33,691 nucleotides of DNA from positions 17,280-50,970 of the forward strand of contig PBHR01000004.1 in NCBI GenBank assembly GCA_002720275.1. Reading direction: 5' to 3'. Under the pieces are notes generated by a model, which saw nothing but the letters and a program-made list of their open reading frames with translations, was not told the DNA's origin and ran no database searches. The position numbers and the translations under genes are program-made. Source of the stretch: Methanobacteriota archaeon (GTDB lineage Archaea > Thermoplasmatota > Poseidoniia > Poseidoniales > Poseidoniaceae). Below are positions 14,766 to 24,584 of the stretch, one piece after another; the first letter of the stretch is position 1; every line of letters begins with the position of its first letter.

Positions 14766-17005
14766 ATCGTATGAATACTCTGATTTCAGATCAAAAGGCG
14801 GCTAATTCTGCAATAGCGACTGTTTTAATGTTTGCAGGTGTAATGAGCATAATTAGTATCATGCTTGTTTCAATTGTTCCGGTAATTAATGAATTACAAG
14901 GTGCTATAGAATCTAGTGACGCTGTTTCACAATTTGAAGATTTATCTGAATATGAATCACAATTAGCCCAACGAGGATTACCAGGAAGTTCTTCAGAAAT
15001 GCAAATTGAACCGGTTCTAGGGAAATTAGAATGGGATTTAAAAGATACAGGAATTTGGTTTTCATCATCTTGGAAAGATAATTCTGAACTTAGGTTAAGA
15101 AATGCTGGAAATTTTGACAATCAATTTGACATAAGATATCCCTCTGGAAAATTGAGTTCATATTGCATGGATGATTTACATTTACAATTTGAATCAAAAT
15201 GGAGATATGAAATCCCCCCAGTTTTAGGAAACCTGATAATCGCATCAAAATCACATATTACTTCAAGCATCACATCATCCTCAATAACTTTGATTCAAGG
15301 AGAAAATGAGTTGACTTACTCTCTTGAATTAAACAGCGTATTAGAAATTAATTTGCCTATTGAAAATTCAATAGAGAAAACAACAATAATTAGCGATGTT
15401 GAATTGACAATAATGCTAATGTTGGGTAATGGTGGAGTTACATTCATAAAACCAAATAATCCTAATCACAATGATTTAGGCACAATTTGGAAGATACCTC
15501 TACCTGCAGGTAACAATCAAATTAATTTGATTTCTGAGGATGAAAATTTAATTAATTTGATTATAGATGATGAAGAAATTACTGAAAAAGTAAATAGAAT
15601 AGGAGACGGTTCCATTTGGTCGAAAAGTTTTGAATTTGATGAACCGAAATTAATAACATTAGAATCTTCAAGAAATTCAAAATTACTTTTACAAACAAAT
15701 GTGAATTCAAACTATGGCACTACAAATTGGCAATCCAATAATGGTTTAATGTTGGGAACTGAATTTATAATCCCGCCATTAAGTGGAAGTTTAATCATCT
15801 CAAATAATAAAGAAGATTCAACACAAATAGACATTCAAGGGGCTGGATTTTCTGTCCCTGGAGATGGCATGTACAAATTAGAATGGCCAATTCCTGGAAC
15901 TAACGGTGTTACTAAAGTCTCAAGTCAATCCGACATTAGTATAAAATGGACTCAAGACAATATTGAAAATAACGGTTTTCTTTCTTCTGGAATCTCATAT
16001 CTTGTTCCAAAAGATACGGGGCAACTATCTGGTCAAAAGTTTTCCACAATGTGGACTGGTGATTATACCGAAAATGATGAAGCACACATATATATTACAT
16101 TAGCAGGTTCAAAAGCTTCATTTAATTTTTCAGGCGTATTTAATGCATCTGGAAATTTAGAAAGTACTTCTGGCAATTCATATTATCTAAATCCAGGAGA
16201 TAATGGTAAATTAAATTCAAATGTAACTTCTGGGCAAGCAATAAAAATAATGCAAATTATTGGTGATTCTGGAATTACAGAAATAAGAGATAAAGGTTTT
16301 CAAAGATGCCTTCCCTTGAAAATGATTGCTTCTGGTTGGATAAATATTGAGTTGCCTTGGTATGATGTTAGTGAATTAACATTAGCTGGAATTAGAGATG
16401 CATGGACAAAAGGAGATCATCATTCAGGCATTAGAATACAACTAATTGGAGAATCTGACACATCTGAATATTCAACTCTTGCAGACGCATGGGTTGTACA
16501 AGTTCCCGCACTAAAATATGTATTCACGAGCAGTATTCGAAATCTTGAAGTCGTTGAAAAAGGTGGTTTCGTTACAACTAATCATCCAGAAGGAAACCCG
16601 TCTCTATCATATTCAGCACTGGCAGCCAAAGGGAATGAAAATTTGTTAGGAGTTCACATTCCAGTAATGATGCCAACCACTTCAAGCATAACAAGTGGTT
16701 CCTCAAATGTTAATGTTCAATTAAAAGTCATACAAACCACATTTTGTACTAATGAAAACACAAAAGAAGTAAGAATGGGTTGGAATGGGAAATATGGTAA
16801 TAGTATTACAAATTGGTTATCAGAAGACATAGAATACTCTGATGATTGGATTTCTTACCCAAATCAATTTGATTTGCTTTCCGACTATACTGGGTGGGTT
16901 GATAGGAGTAATGGAGAAGCAGTATACCATAGCCCTAACAAAAATATTGATTTTACATTGACTTTTACTGCAATTTCATTTGATGCAAAGGAGGAAGGTG
17001 GATGA
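14762..17005 (+). CDS. Large pilin-like surface protein (second of three)
   Basis: The 747-residue protein has a short polar N-terminus (MNRMNTLISDQKAANS) followed by one hydrophobic helix (about residues 17-42) and then about 700 residues of extracellular, Asn/Ser/Ile-rich beta sequence. The N-terminal layout matches the pilin-like anchors of its neighbours. The ectodomain contains at least two copies of a sandwich-like module opening with IPPVLGNLIIAS (near 155) and IPPLSGSLIISN (near 337), and several Cys (for example at 137, 522 and 662). Overall organisation resembles uncharacterised haloarchaeal pilin-like proteins in similar clusters; I do not assign a family. Start and stop overlap both neighbours by four bases (ATGA). 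Confidence 0.7.
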   Translation: MNRMNTLISDQKAANSAIATVLMFAGVMSIISIMLVSIVPVINELQGAIESSDAVSQFEDLSEYESQLAQRGLPGSSSEMQIEPVLGKLEWDLKDTGIWFSSSWKDNSELRLRNAGNFDNQFDIRYPSGKLSSYCMDDLHLQFESKWRYEIPPVLGNLIIASKSHITSSITSSSITLIQGENELTYSLELNSVLEINLPIENSIEKTTIISDVELTIMLMLGNGGVTFIKPNNPNHNDLGTIWKIPLPAGNNQINLISEDENLINLIIDDEEITEKVNRIGDGSIWSKSFEFDEPKLITLESSRNSKLLLQTNVNSNYGTTNWQSNNGLMLGTEFIIPPLSGSLIISNNKEDSTQIDIQGAGFSVPGDGMYKLEWPIPGTNGVTKVSSQSDISIKWTQDNIENNGFLSSGISYLVPKDTGQLSGQKFSTMWTGDYTENDEAHIYITLAGSKASFNFSGVFNASGNLESTSGNSYYLNPGDNGKLNSNVTSGQAIKIMQIIGDSGITEIRDKGFQRCLPLKMIASGWINIELPWYDVSELTLAGIRDAWTKGDHHSGIRIQLIGESDTSEYSTLADAWVVQVPALKYVFTSSIRNLEVVEKGGFVTTNHPEGNPSLSYSALAAKGNENLLGVHIPVMMPTTSSITSGSSNVNVQLKVIQTTFCTNENTKEVRMGWNGKYGNSITNWLSEDIEYSDDWISYPNQFDLLSDYTGWVDRSNGEAVYHSPNKNIDFTLTFTAISFDAKEEGG
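16988..16994 (+). promoter_or_regulatory. Shine-Dalgarno site of the third pilin-like gene
   Basis: AAGGAGG lies seven bases before ATG 17002, inside the end of the preceding gene. It supports this start and coupled translation. Confidence 0.6.
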
Positions 17006-17478
17006 GATATAATTCAAATATAAAACGTGATGAATCTGGGGCTGCTACAGAATTAGGATATGTGTTTACATTTTTACTAGGATTGTTATTACTTTCATTA
17101 TATTCTATTTGGGCATGGGATATAGAAAACTCAACCAGAGAAAGATGGTCTGAAGTAGCCCTTACCGAAAATGTAGAACGTGTTGGTTCTGCAATTGAAA
17201 GAGCTGATGCGGTAGCAAGAATCAACCCAAATGCCACTTATTCTGAAAGAATAGAATTACTAAATGTTGAACAATCATCTGTGAATATAATAATGCTATT
17301 AGAAGATGAAAAAATCACAATCACACACCCTACTTTTAAACAACCGTTCGAATTTGAATTAACTTCAGCGGCACCGACTACGCATACAGGAGAGATCAAT
17401 CTAAAAGGCGAGTCTTCAATTTGGGTTCATTTCTCTAATGGTGTTGTTGAAATTTCTAATAAACCCGTTAAGACATGA
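17002..17478 (+). CDS. Small pilin-like membrane protein (third of three)
   Basis: The 158-residue protein begins MRYNSNIKRDESGAATELGY, and one hydrophobic helix (about residues 20-40) follows. The DESGAATELGYVF junction is pilin-like: an acidic residue, then small residues, then Gly and the helix. Next come an amphipathic helix (RERWSEVALTENVERVGSAIERADAVA, about 50-75, paraphrased positions) and a beta-rich C-terminal half. The composition resembles small haloarchaeal pilin-like partners that sit in similar multi-gene clusters. It ends 22 bases from the stop of the convergent STAND regulator. It is likely translated from the same mRNA as the two genes before it. Confidence 0.68.
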   Translation: MRYNSNIKRDESGAATELGYVFTFLLGLLLLSLYSIWAWDIENSTRERWSEVALTENVERVGSAIERADAVARINPNATYSERIELLNVEQSSVNIIMLLEDEKITITHPTFKQPFEFELTSAAPTTHTGEINLKGESSIWVHFSNGVVEISNKPVKT

Positions 17479-17500
17479 CGAATAGTAAAAATAAACTGAA

Positions 17501-20023
17501 CTAATTCCCAGTTATTGCTTTATGGAACATCATTTGTACTTCTTGCATTTTTCTAGTTGCTCCAACTTCTCTAAATACATTCAAAGCTCTTTGTAAATAC
17601 TCCATACGTCTTTGTTTATCTAGACCTGTTGAACCTAATCTAGATAGTAATTCGCCAACCAAAAGTGGTTGATTACTAGATTCAGCTAAAGCGAGTCCTT
17701 CAAGGTATTTTTCTACAGCCTCATCTCTTTTTCCTGAATCTTCAAGAACCTCTCCTAATAATAAAATCAATTCTACTTTAATCTCAAAGTCTTCAGAATT
17801 TCCAAGAGTTTGTAATGTTTCTAAATAATGATTTAAGGCCAAATCTGTATCTCCATTTAAAGCATAATACCTTCCTAAAACTGCTCTGGCACGGGAATGA
17901 GTAATTTCTTCATCTTTTGATTGAGTTTCATCATATGCCTTAAGTGCATGTTCTCTACCAGATTCTAATTCACCCATTTCTAAATAAGAACGCGCTAAAT
18001 TTATCCTTGCATGCACCAAATTGGTATCTTTTTCATTTGAAAGAATATGTTCAACTTCTGAATGAGCATCCATGGCTAATTGTTTCTTTCCTTGCGATCT
18101 GAAAATATAACTCATATTCGTGTATGAATTACAGGCTCCAATTGAATCTTTTACCGCAATAAATCTCTTTAATGCTTGTCTATGTAAATCTAGAGCCAAT
18201 GTACTATCTCCTCTTTTCCAAGCAAGTTCTGCTAAGGATGAAAGTAGAACACTTTCTAATTTTAGATCTTTAGCCTTATTTGCATTATCCATGGCTACTG
18301 TAAATGAAGCCTCTGCACCACCGAAATCTCCAGCTAATGCTAAAATTTCACCTCTTAAATGCCATAGTTTCCCCCAGATTTTAGCTGGTCCTTTCGAATC
18401 AATTAAACGATTTATCAATCCCAATAGCTCTAATTGCCCTGTGTGAATTAATTCACTACCTCTTAATGCAACCTCTTCGGCAGCATCTTCAGAATCTGCA
18501 TAACTAATTTTATGATGTAAATATTCAATAATATCTTGAGGAGTATGCAATTTCTTTTTGTACCATTCTGCTGCAGAGTTATGAAGTGGAATTGAAACTT
18601 GTTCATCAATTCCATTAAATATAAATTCTCTAATCAGATCATGAACGTCATAATTATCTGAATCTACTCTCCTAGCTAAACCCTGTTCGACTAAATTATC
18701 TAAAGTGTTTAGATCTAAATCAAGATTAGTCAATGCCTCAAGAGGAATTGGTTCACGAAAGATTGCCAATGATTGTAACAATCTTTTTTCTTCAGCGGAC
18801 AACTTATTAAAAATTTCAAGAGAAACATAATTTTCTAAAGTCAAATGGTGTTCTATTGTTGAAGCACCTCTATCAATTAATTCTAAAACTAAGGGATGTC
18901 CTTTAGAAACACCATAAATTCTTTCAAAATTATCCTCATCAATACTATCAAATGATTTCAACAAATTCTTAGATGATTCTGGATCTAATCCATCAAGAGG
19001 TAAAATTTTACTAACTGTTTTCCCACTTTTATCTCTTAAAGGCAATACTGGGCGATAAGACCTAGAGAAAATTACCAGACCTAATCCTTCATCCATTTCA
19101 TTAATTCTTAATGTGAAATTGTAAATAATTTTGTAAAAGATGTCTTCATCATTTTTATGATAATCATCGATAACAATCAGTGCTGGAACCTTTTTCAAAC
19201 AACTTATCAATAGTTCAACAGTTTCATCAACTCTAGGAACTGAACTTGCTTCAAGATAGTCATTAAGTTCATCTATGCCTATTGAACTAAGCCATGCACC
19301 AATATCTTCTAAAAATGGTCGACCGCCCACTCCAAGTTGGCATCTATGATAAATCAAATTTCTTCTAAACGTATAGTTTTCTAATAATTTAGCAGCCAAA
19401 CTAGTTTTTCCAATTCCTGCTATACCTGGAATTAAAATTGCAGTAGGGCCTTCGTCTAATGATTCTGAAATAGCCTGTAATTCTGTAACTCTTCCATAAA
19501 AATGCCTTAAACGAGGTAAATCTCCAAGTGTGGATGTTAGTTGTTTTTCAACTCTTTTAGTTAAATCTCTTTCAATTAATTCTGGAGAAAGTTTTGTGAT
19601 GTCTAAAACACCATCATCCCTAAGATATCTTAAAATATCTACAGGCCTAATCTGAAAAGGTAAAATTTCACTACAAGAACCCAAGGTTGTTTCCAATAAG
19701 TTATCATCATCTGAGAGAACTGAAAATTTATGTTGACTTAATCTATTCCATGTTTCTTCTGCTATGTCCGCACCTGTTGATGTTAAAAAGTAGGATTTTC
19801 TTTTACGCATCACACCAGAAACATGTGCTTGCCTTTCTATCAACAAACCTTGTTCCTTTAAACCTGAAATTGCACGAGGAACATTGCTTCTTGCAATTGC
19901 TACTGCATTTGCAATCCCCATTTGAGATAATGCGAATGGTACTTCAACCGACTCAATAAATGCCACATAATCTCTTAAGTGTAGGAGAATACGTTCTTGT
20001 ACGCCTGGTTTTGGATTATTCAT
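17501..20023 (-). CDS. Winged-helix / STAND ATPase / TPR signal-transduction regulator
   Basis: The 840-residue cytoplasmic protein probably switches transcription in response to a ligand or partner. Residues 5-95 form a MarR-like winged helix (QMGIANAVAIARSNVPRAIS recognition region, wing at RKRKSYFLT). Residues 176-400 are an NTPase of the STAND/NB-ARC type: Walker A GIAGIGKT (200-207), Walker B ALIVIDD (281-287), a sensor Arg in IFSRS (318-322), and the GHPLVL motif (375-380) typical of the arginine-finger side domain. Residues 400-520 form a winged-helix-like linker. Residues about 530-830 are tetratricopeptide repeats (for example SVLLSSLAELAWKRGDSTLA, SYTNMSYIFRSQGKKQLAM) that usually form the sensor or partner platform. 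All catalytic motifs are intact. It is single, convergent with the pilin-like operon and divergent from nothing. The start is ATG with GGGAG just upstream. Confidence 0.88.
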   Translation of the reverse strand: MNNPKPGVQERILLHLRDYVAFIESVEVPFALSQMGIANAVAIARSNVPRAISGLKEQGLLIERQAHVSGVMRKRKSYFLTSTGADIAEETWNRLSQHKFSVLSDDDNLLETTLGSCSEILPFQIRPVDILRYLRDDGVLDITKLSPELIERDLTKRVEKQLTSTLGDLPRLRHFYGRVTELQAISESLDEGPTAILIPGIAGIGKTSLAAKLLENYTFRRNLIYHRCQLGVGGRPFLEDIGAWLSSIGIDELNDYLEASSVPRVDETVELLISCLKKVPALIVIDDYHKNDEDIFYKIIYNFTLRINEMDEGLGLVIFSRSYRPVLPLRDKSGKTVSKILPLDGLDPESSKNLLKSFDSIDEDNFERIYGVSKGHPLVLELIDRGASTIEHHLTLENYVSLEIFNKLSAEEKRLLQSLAIFREPIPLEALTNLDLDLNTLDNLVEQGLARRVDSDNYDVHDLIREFIFNGIDEQVSIPLHNSAAEWYKKKLHTPQDIIEYLHHKISYADSEDAAEEVALRGSELIHTGQLELLGLINRLIDSKGPAKIWGKLWHLRGEILALAGDFGGAEASFTVAMDNANKAKDLKLESVLLSSLAELAWKRGDSTLALDLHRQALKRFIAVKDSIGACNSYTNMSYIFRSQGKKQLAMDAHSEVEHILSNEKDTNLVHARINLARSYLEMGELESGREHALKAYDETQSKDEEITHSRARAVLGRYYALNGDTDLALNHYLETLQTLGNSEDFEIKVELILLLGEVLEDSGKRDEAVEKYLEGLALAESSNQPLLVGELLSRLGSTGLDKQRRMEYLQRALNVFREVGATRKMQEVQMMFHKAITGN

Positions 20024-20084
20024 GATGCTCCCGTTCCATCTTTATTGTAATACGTTATGAATGCAATGGTCAAATGCTCAAAAA

Positions 20085-23000
20085 TCAAAAACGATCTCTA
20101 TATTGTTCTGCATACGCTCTTGCAGAGGTTTCATCATAACCCTGTGTAATTAATTGTTGTACATAAGCTTCTAAATTTGGATTTGGATCTACATTCTGAG
20201 CAGGTATCGTTTGTACTACCGCTTGTTGTTGTGTTTGTTGTTGATTTTGTGCCCAAGCATATGTTTCATTAGTTCCGCTTTGTTCCTCAATTGAAAAATC
20301 GTCTTCTTCGTCTTCGAATTCAATAAAGAAAAATGCCAACACGGCAAGTATTGCTACAATCACAATCACAATCAGACCAATCAGCATTATTGACATTCCT
20401 TCTTCTGGGCTTTCAACGGAAAGTCCTCCAGAAACAGGATAAGAATCACTAGCATATTCAAATTCCACTTCAACAACACCACCATCTTCAGGGAAGAAGG
20501 TTCTAGGCACTTCTAATCTCCAAGTACCTTCCTCATCTACAATAGCTTCTCCCAAAGGTATTTTTCCTGCAGTCATATATGCTTTAACGGATTGCCCTGG
20601 CCTTCCTGTACCGATGTATATTGCAGGATTATCTGTATTTACGTCTTCACTATTAAATTGTTCAAATGTAAACTCTACAGCAATAATCACAATATTGAAT
20701 TCTGGCGATTCTATTGATTGACTATAGGAATCTGATGCCTTCAACTTAACACCAATAAAACTCCACTGTGCTTCTTCTGAATAATATGTACTCATTGTAG
20801 ATGTGGCAGGGTTATAAGTTAAAATTCCTGTTTGGGGGTTGATCTCTAAAACTTTAAACATAAATTGATCATGTTCATTGAAATCTTCCTCATTTCCTGC
20901 AATAGTATAACTTAATTGTTGACTACTAGAATGTTCAAAAAATTGATTTAAATCCATTTCTAAACCTGAACCACATTTTTCTAATGATTTTGAACCTTTG
21001 TCACAAAAAATCTTCACAGTTGACCCACCGCCTAAGTATTCATCCCAAGCAGTTTGATTAAACTGAGGTGGATCTACTTCTTCCGCAGGATTTAATATGA
21101 CCACACTTGTTGATTTTACAACACTATAGTCTACAGCATCATATGCCCTAACATTAATTGTATATTCACTTAAATGCTCAAGTTCAGAGGTGTCCCAATA
21201 GGTCTCCCAATCGGTGCCCTCAAATTGATAAATATTTGGTAAATTTGTCCATCCACCAAGAGAATCGGTAATATTTACTTCAACTCGACTAATATCACCA
21301 TCTAAATCATTAGCATATCCATAAATTCTAGTCAATTCATCACCTTGAATATCTCCAGAAGGTCCATAAATTTCGACAATTGGTATTGCATTTTCATTAT
21401 TTATTGTCAAAGTTAGTTCCACAGGGTTACATTCACCAATATCAGATCTACAAAATTTTGAATCACTAGCCCAAACCTGTACATTGTATACTCCGGAAGA
21501 ATGAGGACTAAAGTCCCACACATATTCCCAGTTACTCCAATCAGCAGGAACAAATTCCTCATTAGGCAAAGTAGAACCATCTTCTTTTGTAAATTTAATA
21601 TGTATCTTATGTAAATCGGGAGAGTTAACGCCTGAATATGTATCAGATGCTGAACCTCTAAATGTCACTGTATTTTGACTGTGCTCAGAATTGTCTTGAG
21701 GTGACGTCAACAATACAGTTGGTGTCACAGTGTTTAATTGAAAGGATCTAGAAACAATTGGACTATATTCAACTCCGTCAAACGCCCTGAATTCAAATTG
21801 ATAATCTGCCTCTGGTTGAGTGCTCATATCTAAATTATAAGACCAAGTCCTCCAAGGCCAATTTTGTTGAGTAACTGTATCTTGATTAAAACCACTAGTA
21901 TCTGTAGCTAAAATTCCATCGTCCCAAGATCCTCCAGGTAAACGAATTTCGACTCTATCAACAGTACCCATGTGGCCTAATAGTGCTTCCCAATCTGAAT
22001 TGTAGGTTCCTGGATCTCTATCATCAGAACCATCAAATGAAGTTCCTGAGATATTTATCCATCTCTTAAATGCAGAATTATCAGGATATTGAATATCAAT
22101 TCCAACTGTAGGTGCAATATTAACCAAATCAATCACACCTTCTATTTGAGAAGTCAAGGTAATTGATTCAGAAGCAAATCCTTTGTCAAATTTCCAAGCA
22201 TCAATATAATACTTTGATAATTCTCTCCCTCCGCCATTACAATCTGGATCTTCATCATCATATAGCAAATCACCATCATTATCCAAATCATCATTACATG
22301 AATTCTCAGATGGATCTGTTACCAATCCATCCGGATAAACTCCAAAACCAGTGAAATCAAGATGGAAATCACTCGCTAAAACAATTTGAGGAGTCATCCC
22401 ATATTCATCTGTAGTTAAATTATACAATTCATTTCCATGGCTATCTCTTACTGTAATATCAGCATTAGAAACAGTGTCTCCATTTGCTAAAACACGATAC
22501 CTTACAAGTTCCCCCTGTTGTACAATGTTTTGATGTTTTCCCGCCCCACTATTTAATCTTCCAATATGGATGTTTTCTAAACCAATATCTAAATCTGCAA
22601 ATGCAAATACTGTAGCATTGGGATTTAATTCGATAGACATTGGTATATCTTCTGGATAAACATATTCGGAAAATAAATTACTATACATGGGTGGTACTTT
22701 CAAACAATCTGTATACATTGTTGTATCACAATTTATTGCTGAACCCCTCCATCTTAATCCAATTGAATAAACTCCTGAAGCAGAAGGTACAGGTATTGTT
22801 TCTGATTGTACTGCAACCCTACTCTCTGTAACATTGTATGTTTGAGCATCTACATTCCAAGTATTATTAGAAAAATATGCTATAGAACCATATTTTCCAG
22901 TATATTCTCTATTGCTATCAGATGAATATTTTGTATTATAACTTGAAATTCGGGCTGCATACTCGCCTGCAGAAACAGTATTGTTTCTTACGTCAACTAT

Positions 23001-24518
23001 TCCACCAGTAACTCTTATTCCATCTCCTACAGTATCCTCTATTGTATTATTCCAAAGTGTTGCTGAACCCATATAAACATGCACTGCAGGGCATTCGAAT
23101 GTTCCTTCTGTGTTTCCTGTCTCTCCATAAACGGTTTTAGAATTACATGCTCCACCTGCATTAATAATTTCACTATTTGTTAATTTCAACCTAGCCGCAT
23201 ATGGCTCAGATACACCAGTGTTCCAATTATCATCATCCCAATGATATTCACCCAATAAAATTGGTTCTCTAGCTACTGTGTCAATTTTTGTATTATGAAT
23301 TAATATATCTGATTCTCCTTGTATATATACTCCATTATATCCTGTAATATTATGAATATCTGAATTAATTACTGATAATTCGGATGAACTTACAAAAATA
23401 CCTGATCCTTCTTGAGAACCACTAATCTCAACATCATCAAGAAATACAAAACCATTTTGTTTAATGGTAAGAGATGCTGCTCCAACAGATGTAAATGTTG
23501 AACTATTAATGTAAATAGGGAAATGTATCTCGTTTCCTCCAGATTCAATTACTCTTCTTGAGTCAACAAAAACTCCATTACATTCTACCGTAAATTCAGA
23601 ATTTAAAATTTCTCCAGCTGTATTCTTCAAGTTCATTCCATAGTCGGTATTAGTTCCTTCTGCATTCGGAATCATTTTGACTCCGTCAAAAAAGATATGA
23701 CTGTTTTCAACCCAAAGAGATGAAAGTCCTCCAGAATTCTGCCCGCAGCCATTTGTAGTTCCAGCGATGTCAGAATTTAAAATTGTAAATCGCTCTTGCT
23801 GATTTTTACCAGATGTATATGCCGAAATAGCAGGACCTCTAAATCCCTGTTCATCATTTCCTGCAACAAAATCACTATTTGAGATTACAGGTGCTGCTTG
23901 ATTCGTAACTAAAACACTAGACGTATTAATATTAGAAAATGAAATGTCATCAGCATTAATACTTGTACCATCAAAAATCAATGCTGCATATTCTTTGCTT
24001 TGCCCAATTAACATAGGATATCCATAGGCACTATTTATTGATAATTTTTTAATGCTAGAAATTGCTTCATCAATTCCTGAATTTAAAACAATACCTTCCC
24101 CGCAAGATGCATCCCAACTAAATTCAAGATCTTCACACCAAGTGCTTTGCGTTTCATCTGCTGGAGATTGCCATGTAAAACTAATTGTTCCACCAGCTGT
24201 AGCTCCACACCCTGTATCTCCAGCACAAATAGCACCGTCCACAATTAATGCGGAACCGGCAGCTAAAGTAATTGATGCTCCAGCATTTATTATTAATTTT
24301 GCACCTGGAGGAACCGTTACATTTCCAACTAAACTATGGGTATTTCTCCAAACCTCAATTCCATTAATTTCATCATTTCCAGCACTACCATCAGTCTGGT
24401 TAATACTATTAGCTGAAACAATAGGAGAAAATGAAATTGCAACTGACATTGAACTTAAAATCATCAGAAGGCATAAGAAAAAACTACGAGATGTTGATGA
24501 AGATATCACGTCTACCAC
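20085..24518 (-). CDS. Large beta-helix / Ig-like surface protein with C-terminal membrane anchor
   Basis: This 1477-residue exported protein carries a signal peptide (hydrophobic FFLCLLMILSSMSVAISF, cleavage near SANS, about residue 37). Residues about 55-560 are a right-handed parallel beta-helix: VTVPPGAKLIINAGASITL caps, then repeating short turns such as NSDIHNITGY and NNTIEDTVGDG. A beta domain and a small calcium-type insert, CNDDLDNDGDLLYDDEDPDC (near 745), follow. Next come three or more Ig-like/PKD-like sandwich units (790-1150) of the 'ISGTSFDG...DDRDPG' and 'RIYGYANDLDGDI' kind, and a cadherin-like tail. A membrane helix (about 1375-1397), an acidic Gln-rich cytoplasmic tail and a terminal helix motif complete it. 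Many N-x-S/T sequons are present. It starts at GTG 24518; no nearby ATG. It probably has its own promoter, separate from the subtilase. Confidence 0.82.
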   Translation of the reverse strand: MVDVISSSTSRSFFLCLLMILSSMSVAISFSPIVSANSINQTDGSAGNDEINGIEVWRNTHSLVGNVTVPPGAKLIINAGASITLAAGSALIVDGAICAGDTGCGATAGGTISFTWQSPADETQSTWCEDLEFSWDASCGEGIVLNSGIDEAISSIKKLSINSAYGYPMLIGQSKEYAALIFDGTSINADDISFSNINTSSVLVTNQAAPVISNSDFVAGNDEQGFRGPAISAYTSGKNQQERFTILNSDIAGTTNGCGQNSGGLSSLWVENSHIFFDGVKMIPNAEGTNTDYGMNLKNTAGEILNSEFTVECNGVFVDSRRVIESGGNEIHFPIYINSSTFTSVGAASLTIKQNGFVFLDDVEISGSQEGSGIFVSSSELSVINSDIHNITGYNGVYIQGESDILIHNTKIDTVAREPILLGEYHWDDDNWNTGVSEPYAARLKLTNSEIINAGGACNSKTVYGETGNTEGTFECPAVHVYMGSATLWNNTIEDTVGDGIRVTGGIVDVRNNTVSAGEYAARISSYNTKYSSDSNREYTGKYGSIAYFSNNTWNVDAQTYNVTESRVAVQSETIPVPSASGVYSIGLRWRGSAINCDTTMYTDCLKVPPMYSNLFSEYVYPEDIPMSIELNPNATVFAFADLDIGLENIHIGRLNSGAGKHQNIVQQGELVRYRVLANGDTVSNADITVRDSHGNELYNLTTDEYGMTPQIVLASDFHLDFTGFGVYPDGLVTDPSENSCNDDLDNDGDLLYDDEDPDCNGGGRELSKYYIDAWKFDKGFASESITLTSQIEGVIDLVNIAPTVGIDIQYPDNSAFKRWINISGTSFDGSDDRDPGTYNSDWEALLGHMGTVDRVEIRLPGGSWDDGILATDTSGFNQDTVTQQNWPWRTWSYNLDMSTQPEADYQFEFRAFDGVEYSPIVSRSFQLNTVTPTVLLTSPQDNSEHSQNTVTFRGSASDTYSGVNSPDLHKIHIKFTKEDGSTLPNEEFVPADWSNWEYVWDFSPHSSGVYNVQVWASDSKFCRSDIGECNPVELTLTINNENAIPIVEIYGPSGDIQGDELTRIYGYANDLDGDISRVEVNITDSLGGWTNLPNIYQFEGTDWETYWDTSELEHLSEYTINVRAYDAVDYSVVKSTSVVILNPAEEVDPPQFNQTAWDEYLGGGSTVKIFCDKGSKSLEKCGSGLEMDLNQFFEHSSSQQLSYTIAGNEEDFNEHDQFMFKVLEINPQTGILTYNPATSTMSTYYSEEAQWSFIGVKLKASDSYSQSIESPEFNIVIIAVEFTFEQFNSEDVNTDNPAIYIGTGRPGQSVKAYMTAGKIPLGEAIVDEEGTWRLEVPRTFFPEDGGVVEVEFEYASDSYPVSGGLSVESPEEGMSIMLIGLIVIVIVAILAVLAFFFIEFEDEEDDFSIEEQSGTNETYAWAQNQQQTQQQAVVQTIPAQNVDPNPNLEAYVQQLITQGYDETSARAYAEQYRDRF

Positions 24519-24541
24519 TGTAAGCGACTACTTAATCTATC

Positions 24542-24548
24542 TAAAATA
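24542..24548 (-). promoter_or_regulatory. Possible TATA box of the beta-helix surface protein
   Basis: TATTTTA on the minus strand lies about 27 bases before GTG 24518, the right distance for a nearly leaderless transcript. The match to box A is only partial. Confidence 0.3.
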
Positions 24549-24566
24549 CATCCGCAAAAAGGTTCA

Positions 24567-24584
24567 GATTTTTAATAAAAAATC
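24567..24584 (-). terminator. Hairpin with T-run after the subtilase gene
   Basis: The minus strand reads GATTTTTTATTAAAAATC starting at the stop codon: seven-base arms (GATTTTT/AAAAATC) with a TATT loop, and a six-base T-run that would end transcription in archaea. A second T-run follows at 24556-24560. It separates the subtilase from the next promoter. Confidence 0.4.

Noticed and set aside
20085..20171. C-terminal tail as a SHOCT domain or a PGF-type archaeosortase signal
   Set aside because: SHOCT has a different Leu/Glu spacing, and an archaeosortase signal would need PGF before a C-terminal helix, whereas here an 80-residue cytoplasmic tail follows the helix.
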